A DNA stretch of 12,888 nucleotides from Sulfurimonas sp. (lineage in GTDB: Bacteria; Campylobacterota; Campylobacteria; Campylobacterales; Sulfurimonadaceae). The notes under the pieces were generated by a model that saw only the letters and a list, made by a program, of their open reading frames with translations, had not been told where the DNA came from and searched no databases. Location of the stretch: contig JAFLJZ010000225.1 of assembly GCA_022712775.1 (NCBI GenBank), forward strand, positions 1 through 12,888. Direction: 5' to 3'. This document shows, one piece after another, positions 1 through 6,167 of the stretch (its first letter is position 1; the number at the start of each line of letters is the position of its first letter). Both the position numbers and the translations under genes were made by a program.

Positions 1-537
1 GACTGGAAGCTTTGGCTTGGACTTACTTTAATGCAAGTGAGTTTTGGACCTTTTTATAACTTCTTTACTATTTATGAAACTGATTTTGGAATAAGTCTTG
101 ATATGACTATTTATCTTTGGACATTTGGTGTTTTAGCAGAGATTGTAATGTTGTTTTCACAAGGAAGATTCCTAAAAAATAACTTGTTGCTGATTCTCCA
201 AATCACAACCTTTGCTTCTGCATTTCGCTGGTTCTTAGTTTACCTTTTTCCACAAAATATTGTTATCTTATTTTTTGCACAGTCTATCCATGCGTTAAGT
301 TTCGCATTGTTTCACTCAGCCGCGATTAGTTACTTATATCATACGTATAAGCATAGAGCCATGGCACAACAGTTTTTCTCTGGAATTACATATGGTTTAG
401 GAGGTTTCTCTGGGGCTTTGATAGCGGGATATGTATATGAATGGTACCCAAGAGAGCTTTTCTTAAGTGCAACATTTTTTGCCTTGCTCTCTTTTTGGTT
501 TTTATATCTCCACTCTAAGCGTATTAATAATCAATAA
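1..537 (+). CDS. MFS transporter, C-terminal half (5' partial)
   Basis: This is the C-terminal part of an inner-membrane major facilitator superfamily transporter. The frame is open from base 1 (it reads DWKLWLGLTLMQVSF), so the ATG at 31 is an internal methionine and the true start lies outside the window. The visible 178 residues hold about six hydrophobic segments (roughly residues 2-21, 36-53, 60-77, 82-105, 122-146 and 148-165), as expected for helices 7-12. The WTFGVLAEI stretch, the SIHALSFALFHSA stretch and the glycine-rich YGLGGFSGALIAG helix resemble the MFS_1_like / 3-phenylpropionate (HcaT/LacY-like) branch. The substrate cannot be told from this fragment. The end overlaps the oppositely oriented DUF481 gene by 14 nt. 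The MFS call is secure; the subfamily is likely. Confidence 0.85.
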   Translation, partial: DWKLWLGLTLMQVSFGPFYNFFTIYETDFGISLDMTIYLWTFGVLAEIVMLFSQGRFLKNNLLLILQITTFASAFRWFLVYLFPQNIVILFFAQSIHALSFALFHSAAISYLYHTYKHRAMAQQFFSGITYGLGGFSGALIAGYVYEWYPRELFLSATFFALLSFWFLYLHSKRINNQ

Positions 538-1369
538 TCAAACTTGCACTCAATGTTTTGTCTGAATGCTGAGTAAAGGCTGGTGGAGCATTTACATAGT
601 CTACCTTGTAGTTGATACCAAAAGAAAAGATATCTGATATTTTACTAATTAAAGCAGTTTTAGAATATACGAAATAGTTTTGCGTATCTTCAAGGTCCGC
701 TCTATAGCTTAAGTCTTGTGTGAACTTCAAGTTATCAAGAATTTGCCAATCATAAATACCTTTTGTTCGAAATGAAGAATAGTTTTTTGTTTTTGTTGGA
801 TTTTCAAATTCATCCTGAGAATATAAAATATTTCCCTCAAGAGAGAGATTATGTTTCTCTTCTTTGATAAGTTTGTATTTTGCACCGGGACCTGTATACG
901 ATTGGTACTTATAACCTGAAAATTTATCTTGTTTGTACCCAACTAAATAATCAAATGCAAAGCGTTCTGTAATTTCATAATCATATTCAAGTTCTGTAAG
1001 GTACTTATTTTTAGTTTCAACTCCATTATCATCGGCATATTGCTCATCAAATGTAAATATAACTATGTGTTTGTCCCAGCTTTTTTCCATCTTTAAGTCT
1101 AAACCATATGCAGTAGTGTCTGTATTACCAGTTGTACTTACAAAACCAAACTCTGCATGTGTTTTTAACGCATTTTCTTTTTCTTTTTTTGCAAGTGCTT
1201 GGGCTTTTTTTATTTCTATATTTTCAGGTAAAGAAGATTCAAGTTCATCTAAACTAGCTTGAAGTGCCGCAATTTGTGCCTTGGTATCAGCAATTTGTTC
1301 TTTTTTTGTCATTGCATTGATGTTGATGACTATGAAAATGCTTAGAAGAAGTAAACGCAACTTAAACAT
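524..1369 (-). CDS. DUF481 (YdiY-like, salt-induced) outer membrane protein
   Basis: This 281-aa protein is probably an outer-membrane beta-barrel. Residues 1-19 form a signal peptide (hydrophobic LLLLSIFIVI, likely cleavage after NINA). Residues 21-70 are charged and heptad-like, rich in K, E, A and L, and probably form a short periplasmic coiled coil. From about residue 72 the chain alternates polar and aromatic residues. It starts with the DUF481 hallmark GFVSTTGNTDTT and continues with a YLVGYKQDKFSGY-type strand, ending in an aromatic Tyr as barrels usually do. DUF481 includes E. coli YdiY, annotated as salt-induced; its molecular function is unknown. The ATG lies inside the 3' end of mscS (8-nt overlap) with only a weak A-rich ribosome-binding site, which suggests translational coupling. 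It is the last gene of its operon. Confidence 0.85.
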   Translation of the reverse strand: MFKLRLLLLSIFIVININAMTKKEQIADTKAQIAALQASLDELESSLPENIEIKKAQALAKKEKENALKTHAEFGFVSTTGNTDTTAYGLDLKMEKSWDKHIVIFTFDEQYADDNGVETKNKYLTELEYDYEITERFAFDYLVGYKQDKFSGYKYQSYTGPGAKYKLIKEEKHNLSLEGNILYSQDEFENPTKTKNYSSFRTKGIYDWQILDNLKFTQDLSYRADLEDTQNYFVYSKTALISKISDIFSFGINYKVDYVNAPPAFTQHSDKTLSASLIIDY

Positions 1370-2222
1370 TTTCTTTTACAACATGAACATCCATTTGTGG
1401 GTAAGGAATAGAGATTCCTTTTTCATCAAATGTAAGTTTTACTTTCTCTAACATATCGAAGTGTACATCCCAGTAATCAGCAGTTACAACCCATGCACGA
1501 AAAGTAAAGTTTACGCTGTTATCGCCTAGTTCTCCAACACCAACGAAGGGAGCGGGTTCATCTAAAACTCTTTCATCTTCTTTCATGATTTGAAGAAGTG
1601 TTTCTTTTGCAAGTTTTAAGTCATCACCATAACCGATTCCAAAAACATGATCAACTCTACGATTTGGTTTTTTTGAGTAGTTTGTAATATTTCCAGCGAT
1701 GATAGAAGCATTTGGCACGATAACGGTTCTGTTATCAAGTGGTGCAATGATAGTAGAGAAAAGATTTACATCTTCAACGGTACCAGTAGCTCCACCAGCT
1801 TCAACATAATCACCTACTTTAAATGGACGAAAGATGATGATAAGAACTGCTGCTCCGATATTTGCGAGCGAGCCTTGAAGTGCTAGACCAATAGCAAGAC
1901 CAGCAGCACCAAAAACAGCTATAAATGAGGTAGTATTAATTCCTAAAGCATTTAAAGAGGCAACTACAACCATTAGTAAAAGAACAAAGTAGATTAAACT
2001 CTCAGCAAATTCAACAAGTGTTTCATCAACTTTTGCTTTAAGCATAAGCTTTTTACCAACACTTGTTAGCTTATTTACAGCCCACTTCCCTATGATAAAG
2101 ATAAGTATTGCCGAGATGATTTTTAAACCATATTCACTTGTGTACATAATTGCCATATCTGTATATTTTGAGGCTTCTTCTGTTGCTATTTGTGTAGCTG
2201 ATTCGATGTCTTTTACTTCCAT
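1362..2222 (-). CDS. mscS: Small-conductance mechanosensitive channel MscS
   Basis: This is an inner-membrane channel that opens under membrane tension and releases solutes after hypo-osmotic shock. The 286 aa are the usual length for compact MscS. There are three predicted membrane helices, at about residues 30-50, 73-93 and 98-130. TM3 has the GAAGLAIGLALQGS pore motif. L109 and L113 align with the E. coli pore-seal leucines L105 and L109, and G117 aligns with the kink glycine G113. The middle beta-domain follows (FRPFKVGDYV, then VIVPNASIIAGNI), and the protein closes with the SIPYPQMDVHV carboxy-terminal strand typical of the family. A good ribosome-binding site (AGGAGA) lies 5 nt before the ATG. 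It sits 16 nt after the DUF309 gene and overlaps the DUF481 gene by 8 nt. Confidence 0.96.
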   Translation of the reverse strand: MEVKDIESATQIATEEASKYTDMAIMYTSEYGLKIISAILIFIIGKWAVNKLTSVGKKLMLKAKVDETLVEFAESLIYFVLLLMVVVASLNALGINTTSFIAVFGAAGLAIGLALQGSLANIGAAVLIIIFRPFKVGDYVEAGGATGTVEDVNLFSTIIAPLDNRTVIVPNASIIAGNITNYSKKPNRRVDHVFGIGYGDDLKLAKETLLQIMKEDERVLDEPAPFVGVGELGDNSVNFTFRAWVVTADYWDVHFDMLEKVKLTFDEKGISIPYPQMDVHVVKENV

Positions 2223-2227
2223 TACTT

Positions 2228-2233
2228 TCTCCT
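2228..2233 (-). promoter_or_regulatory. Shine-Dalgarno site of mscS
   Basis: On the minus strand the 16-nt gap before mscS contains AGGAGA followed by AAGTA and the ATG. This is the only strong ribosome-binding site in the operon and it fixes the mscS start. The neighbouring genes rely on overlaps and have weak or absent sites, so the channel may be translated more independently than its neighbours. Confidence 0.75.
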
Positions 2234-2238
2234 AAACT

Positions 2239-2553
2239 TTAGTGATGATTTTTTATGTTAATTCTTTCAATATATCTTGCAATCATATGATAGTGGTTGC
2301 TATGGATGGATTGTACTTTATAAAGAAGAGGTCGATATTTTAAATAATTTTTCCACACTTTTTTACTTTGTAAAATTTTTCCTTGTTTGAAAAGCTCAAA
2401 ACTTACAGATGCATTGATAAAACCTTTGAGAAGTTTTACTTCTTTATTATCTTCAAATCTTCTTGGGTACCATATTTCTTCTAAGGCTTCATGTGCATCA
2501 TAAAATCTTGCCTCATCTAAGCATACAACAAATTCATCAATTTTTTTAATCAT
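2239..2553 (-). CDS. DUF309 family protein
   Basis: This small 104-aa, all-helical soluble protein belongs to the DUF309 family, whose function is not established. The signature is FYDAHEALEEIW at residues 17-28 (the HExxEE(I/L)W core). The second helix, LLKGFINASVSFELFKQGK, at about 41-59, matches the family's 'LQG-I-xA' helix. In many members that helix carries a histidine near the middle; here the position holds Phe/Glu, so the chemistry may differ if the histidines matter. No signal peptide or membrane segment is seen. The start overlaps the end of the rhodanese-like gene by 8 nt, which suggests translational coupling, and the stop is 16 nt before mscS. Family assignment is good; function is unknown. 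Confidence 0.82.
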   Translation of the reverse strand: MIKKIDEFVVCLDEARFYDAHEALEEIWYPRRFEDNKEVKLLKGFINASVSFELFKQGKILQSKKVWKNYLKYRPLLYKVQSIHSNHYHMIARYIERINIKNHH

Positions 2554-2857
2554 CTAATACCATCATATTCTTTCGCCAGTACCCACGACCGCCTTTTAAA
2601 GAGATACAATGGTGTTTTGGGAATGTGTTTTTATATTCGCTAAGTCTATCAAAAGTTGCTTTACCTGAATCACAATAAAAAACAAATACACTTCCCTCTG
2701 GGAAATTTTTAAGTTCATGACGATTATAAACAATAGTATCAGCCTTATCTATTGGAGATAAAATAGTATCTATAAGAAAAACCTCTATGCCCTCTTTTTC
2801 AAGCTTAATCTTATTTTCTAAGTACTCTTTTTGTGTCCACTGATTTTGGTATTGCAC
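2546..2857 (-). CDS. Rhodanese-like domain protein
   Basis: This is a short (103 aa) cytoplasmic single-domain rhodanese-like protein. Rhodaneses carry sulfane sulfur on a loop cysteine. The evidence is the VFVFYCDSGKAT stretch, which places C62 at the start of a CxxGxxT loop after a hydrophobic strand. Downstream is the HCISLKGGRGYW segment, which matches the '(L)KGGxxxW' element near the end of rhodanese domains. The N-terminal half is degenerate compared with typical members, but FLIDTILSPI fits the usual 'LIDVR' strand region. The start is a GTG, 1 nt after the TAG of the upstream gene; the next methionine is near the C-terminus, so no alternative ATG exists. Its end overlaps the DUF309 gene by 8 nt. 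Substrate and role are unknown. Confidence 0.75.
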   Translation of the reverse strand: MQYQNQWTQKEYLENKIKLEKEGIEVFLIDTILSPIDKADTIVYNRHELKNFPEGSVFVFYCDSGKATFDRLSEYKNTFPKHHCISLKGGRGYWRKNMMVLDD

Positions 2858-2858
2858 T

Positions 2859-5246
2859 CTAAACTATCTCTCTCAACATTGCTTCTATCTCATTTGCTGG
2901 TGCTGGTCTATGATAAAAATACCCTTGCACTTCATTACATTCATATTGGGTTAACAAATCAAGTTGTTCTTGTGTTTCTACACCCTCAGCAATAACTTCA
3001 AGGTTTAAGTTTTTTGCCATTGCTATAATTGTTTTTGTTATTTCTCTATCATTAGAATCAGTGGCTAAATCTCTCACAAAAGAACGATCTATTTTAAGTT
3101 TATGGACGGGTAGCTGCTTTAAGTATGCAAGGGAAGAGTGTCCTGTTCCAAAGTCATCTATAGAAAGTTTTACTCCTAGTGCATTCAGTATTGTTAAGTT
3201 CTTGATAGATTTTTCAGGATTTCTCATAATTTGACTCTCTGTTACTTCGAAAGAGAAACAATTTTCTTTGCACTGATGCTCTTGAAGTATTTCTTGGACA
3301 CTCTCGATAAAACCATCTTGTTCAAGGCGTACAACAGAGAGATTTAAAGAGAGTGTCCCTGGATACAAACCTGCTTTATTCCAAGCTTTAAATTGTTTTA
3401 TAGCCTCTTTCATTGTCCATTCCTCAAGTTCAAGGATAAAACCTGTCTCTTCAGCGAGTGGAATAAAAGCATTGGGGAGGACTAATCCATTTGTTGGATC
3501 ATTCCAACGAATGAGTGCTTCCATACCAATAATCTTATTTGTTTGTGAATTTATTTGAGGTTGATAATAGAGTTCCATCTCATTTTTAGCAAGAGACTGT
3601 CTAAGTTTTGTTTCTAAAATAATCCTCTCCATAGCTTTATCTGTCATATCTCTTGTATAAAATTGATGGGAATTTCTACCATCTTCTTTGGCCTTATACA
3701 TAGCTGCATCAGCATTTTTTATAAGGGTATCAGCATTTCTTCCATCATTTGGGTAGACAGAGATACCAAGACTAAGGGTTACATAAATTTCTTGATTCTC
3801 AATGAGTAGAGGCTCTTTAAGAGAATTCATAATGTTTTGTACAACAGAATTAATGATATCAAGACTGCTGAAATGGTCTAAGATAATGATAAATTCATCT
3901 CCCCCAAGTCTTGCTACTGTGTCACTTTGACGAATATTTGTTTTTAGTTTATCTGACACCTCTTTGAGAAGAATATCACCAACTTTATGTCCTAAGGAAT
4001 CATTAACCTCTTTAAAGTGGTCTAAATCTATATAGAGTACAGCTATATTTTCATTAAATCGCGCGGCATTTTTTATTGCTTGAGCGAGGCGATCTAAAAA
4101 GAGCATACGATTTGGTAGACCAGTTAAGGGATCATGTTCTGCAAGGTGCTTAAGGTCTTCTTCGGCGATAATACGTTTTTTCATTTCATTTTTAATTTGC
4201 AATGCCCAAAAAAGAATAAGGACTAAAATAAGAATGAAAAATATACTAGTCAAAATTGCAAAAGTATATTCTGTCCTTTGGATATACCTTTCTTTTACCC
4301 AAGTTTGTAATGTTTCTCTTTTAAGTAAAAGTGTGTCAGGTACTTGATTCTTATTAAGGCGATTCTCTTTTATAAGTGTACGATAGGTTTTAAATACAAA
4401 ATCTTTATTAATCTCACCTATTTCATAAAGATTAAGAAGCATCAACTCTTTTGTAATTTTACCCTCGTATATTAAATGCTCTAAGGATTTATTTGGTTGG
4501 TATTTGTTATGAATAAGTTTTGCTACCTCTTTTATATTAGTAAGCGCATACTCCCAACCTTTCTTTGTAGCAGCTAAAAAGTCATCTATTTGTTGAGGAT
4601 TATTTTTGATTCTATCGTGTGATACAAAAAGGTTTATTGCATTTGTTGAAAATCCATATTCAATAGGGTCTATAACATTGTAAGGTATTTTTTTGTTGTT
4701 GAGTATATAGAGTTCATTCGAGCGAAACGCTGTAACAATATCAACTTTTTTTTCTATAAAATCATTAATATTAAAGCTTGGGTTTACGATAGTGTTATTT
4801 TTGGAATTTATATCAAAATATTCAAATAAAATTCCTAGTGAACTATTAGTTATATTATCTTGAGAAATCATGATTTTTTTATTTTTTACATCCATAATAG
4901 ATTTTATATCTTTTTGGGTGATTAAGATTAAAGGCGATTTTTGAAAATATGTAGCTACAAGTGTTACATCGCGTAAGGTTTTATTTGTATAGCTGATATT
5001 AGAGTTTGTGATTGCATAGTCAATTTTATGATCTTCAAGGTCTTGCATAATTACTGAATTATTATACTCTATCAGCTCTACATCAAGTCCAACATCTTTG
5101 TAGTATCCTAACTCCTTTGCCATAATAAAGCCAGCAAATTGATACTGGTATTTCCATTGAAGTTGTAGTTTGATTTTCTCTAAAGAATCCGCTTGTGCAA
5201 ATACAATAGTTTGAAAAAGAAAAAAAGCCAATAGTATTATTTTCAT
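2859..5246 (-). CDS. Periplasmic NMT1/THI5-like domain fused to GGDEF and EAL domains
   Basis: This 795-aa membrane-bound protein is predicted to make and/or degrade cyclic di-GMP in response to a periplasmic ligand. In order: a signal peptide or anchor at about residues 1-18; an NMT1/THI5-like substrate-binding fold at about 24-310 (LQLQWKYQYQFAGF, then GYYKDVGLDVELIE); one membrane helix at about 328-350; a short linker; GGDEF at about 368-530; and EAL at about 545-792. The GGDEF motif is intact at 448-452, and an RxxD product-inhibition site (R439-D442) lies exactly five residues before it. EAL residues also look intact: E576 (EALIRW), N635, E670 (VTES), D697-D698 (DDFGTG), K718, E754/E756 and Q774 (QGY). 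Both activities are therefore possible. The ligand is unknown; relatives bind thiamine precursors or other small organics. No cognate ABC permease or ATPase is nearby, so the binding domain probably serves as a sensor. Confidence 0.93.
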   Translation of the reverse strand: MKIILLAFFLFQTIVFAQADSLEKIKLQLQWKYQYQFAGFIMAKELGYYKDVGLDVELIEYNNSVIMQDLEDHKIDYAITNSNISYTNKTLRDVTLVATYFQKSPLILITQKDIKSIMDVKNKKIMISQDNITNSSLGILFEYFDINSKNNTIVNPSFNINDFIEKKVDIVTAFRSNELYILNNKKIPYNVIDPIEYGFSTNAINLFVSHDRIKNNPQQIDDFLAATKKGWEYALTNIKEVAKLIHNKYQPNKSLEHLIYEGKITKELMLLNLYEIGEINKDFVFKTYRTLIKENRLNKNQVPDTLLLKRETLQTWVKERYIQRTEYTFAILTSIFFILILVLILFWALQIKNEMKKRIIAEEDLKHLAEHDPLTGLPNRMLFLDRLAQAIKNAARFNENIAVLYIDLDHFKEVNDSLGHKVGDILLKEVSDKLKTNIRQSDTVARLGGDEFIIILDHFSSLDIINSVVQNIMNSLKEPLLIENQEIYVTLSLGISVYPNDGRNADTLIKNADAAMYKAKEDGRNSHQFYTRDMTDKAMERIILETKLRQSLAKNEMELYYQPQINSQTNKIIGMEALIRWNDPTNGLVLPNAFIPLAEETGFILELEEWTMKEAIKQFKAWNKAGLYPGTLSLNLSVVRLEQDGFIESVQEILQEHQCKENCFSFEVTESQIMRNPEKSIKNLTILNALGVKLSIDDFGTGHSSLAYLKQLPVHKLKIDRSFVRDLATDSNDREITKTIIAMAKNLNLEVIAEGVETQEQLDLLTQYECNEVQGYFYHRPAPANEIEAMLREIV

Positions 5247-5252
5247 AACACT

Positions 5253-5258
5253 ATTTTA
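5253..5258 (-). promoter_or_regulatory. Possible -10 element (TAAAAT) before the GGDEF-EAL gene
   Basis: The 30-nt gap between the barrel gene and the GGDEF-EAL gene contains, on the minus strand, TAAAAT ending 6 nt before the ATG. No -35-like hexamer and no Shine-Dalgarno site are evident. It could be an internal promoter giving a near-leaderless transcript, or chance in AT-rich DNA. The genes may also be read through from upstream. Confidence 0.25.
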
Positions 5259-5276
5259 GCGTAATTTTTACTTTAA

Positions 5277-6131
5277 CTAGAATCTATAATTTGTTACTAA
5301 ACGTATATTTTTTACCTGTACATTTTCATTATTACTTGGAAGCTCTGTTGCTTCTTGATAGACATATTGAACACGAAGAACAAAGTTAGCTATATCTTTA
5401 CCTATTCCTATCGCGTATGTCTTATCAAACTCCATAGCATGATGCTGTATTTTAAAACCATCACTCATAATAGCAAATGCTCTTTTACCAAGATAAGCCC
5501 CTGCACCTAGGTGGTATGTGTTGTAATGAGAATGTAGTTTTATACCACTTGTAAAGTAGTTTGACTTGGCATTTTTTGTAAAATTATTTGTATTTATATC
5601 ATCAAGGCTAATAAATTTACTAATAGAAGAGAGTTTGATTTTAGCATTAGCAACTTTAAATTTAAAATCAACTCTTAAATCACTTTGATACACTTCAAAA
5701 TCGTTATATTTAGTGTAAAACTGTGTAAAATTTGTAGCAATTGCTTTGTTGTACTTGTAACTTAGCCCAAATCCATATGCCTTTCCTTCATCAGTTATGG
5801 CAAGGTTGTCGTTAAGAATATTAATATGATTTACATTAATAGAAAATTTTTCATTAAGATTGTGGGCATAACGTAAAAACAATTTATCGGTATGCAAATC
5901 ATCTGGTAGTGGTGGTTGTTTGGTTCGTGTGTCTCCATATTCATAAGCAAATTTATACTCAGAAGCATTGTGATGTATATCTGCTGCGATTCCATACACA
6001 ACACCATCTGTTTTTTGAACAGAAGAAGAAAAACTTTTGTTTTCGTAGTAGGCGGACACACTAGAATGGATAGGTTCAATAGCCATTAGTGCATTTGATG
6101 TGATTATAAGTAATATAAGTAATGTTTTCAT
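5277..6131 (-). CDS. Probable outer membrane beta-barrel protein, family not recognised
   Basis: I do not recognise a named family. From the ATG at 6131 the protein has 284 residues. It begins with a clean signal peptide (MKTLLILLIITSNALMA, cleavage likely after A17). It continues as repeated alternating polar/aromatic segments typical of beta-strands (YKFAYEYGDT, KLFLRYAHNL, YGFGLSYKYNK, YHLGAGAYLGKRA) and ends in NYRF, a terminal Phe as used for outer-membrane insertion. The frame stays open 53 codons further upstream, to 6290, but that part overlaps the helicase gene and would bury the signal peptide, so 6131 is preferred. No ribosome-binding site precedes the ATG. It lies 30 nt before the GGDEF-EAL gene and may share its operon. 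It could be a small porin-like or structural barrel. Confidence 0.75.
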   Translation of the reverse strand: MKTLLILLIITSNALMAIEPIHSSVSAYYENKSFSSSVQKTDGVVYGIAADIHHNASEYKFAYEYGDTRTKQPPLPDDLHTDKLFLRYAHNLNEKFSINVNHINILNDNLAITDEGKAYGFGLSYKYNKAIATNFTQFYTKYNDFEVYQSDLRVDFKFKVANAKIKLSSISKFISLDDINTNNFTKNAKSNYFTSGIKLHSHYNTYHLGAGAYLGKRAFAIMSDGFKIQHHAMEFDKTYAIGIGKDIANFVLRVQYVYQEATELPSNNENVQVKNIRLVTNYRF

Positions 6132-6167
6132 GTGCGAACAATAACAAAAGTTTGTTACAATACTGTT
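6132..6167. promoter_or_regulatory. Symmetric divergent promoter region with perfect palindrome
   Basis: These 36 bases separate the divergent start codons of the barrel gene (ATG at 6131, minus) and the helicase gene (ATG at 6168, plus). A perfect inverted repeat, TAACAAA-AG-TTTGTTA, occupies 6142-6157, and its centre is exactly the midpoint of the two ATGs, with 10 nt left on each side. Reading outward, the plus strand gives TGTTACAAT (6153-6161), an extended -10 match with 5 of 6 consensus bases. The minus strand gives TGTTATTGT, a weaker one with 4 of 6 bases plus the TG. In each case position +1 would be at or next to the ATG. Neither gene has a Shine-Dalgarno site. Leaderless transcription from overlapping promoters, with the palindrome as a possible operator, is inferred. 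Confidence 0.55.

Noticed and set aside
450..493. Perfect 8-bp inverted repeat AAGAGAGC/GCTCTCTT followed by T-rich sequence, resembling a terminator.
   Set aside because: The loop is 28 nt and the element lies inside the MFS coding sequence, 44 nt before its stop. It would cut the gene short on the plus strand and has no T-run on the minus strand.
727..942. Open frame of 71 codons on the minus strand inside the DUF481 gene.
   Set aside because: It lies out of frame inside a gene with clear family features and shows no recognisable domain.
2859..5246. Reading the NMT1/THI5-like domain as a thiamine-pyrimidine synthase or as part of an ABC importer.
   Set aside because: It has a signal peptide and a membrane helix and is fused to GGDEF-EAL. 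No ABC permease or ATPase gene is present in the window.
6132..6167. GTG at 6132 as the helicase start, adding 12 residues.
   Set aside because: It has no ribosome-binding site, would abut the opposite ATG and would translate the palindrome. The ATG at 6168 fits the extended -10 element and gives a natural lysine-rich N-terminus.
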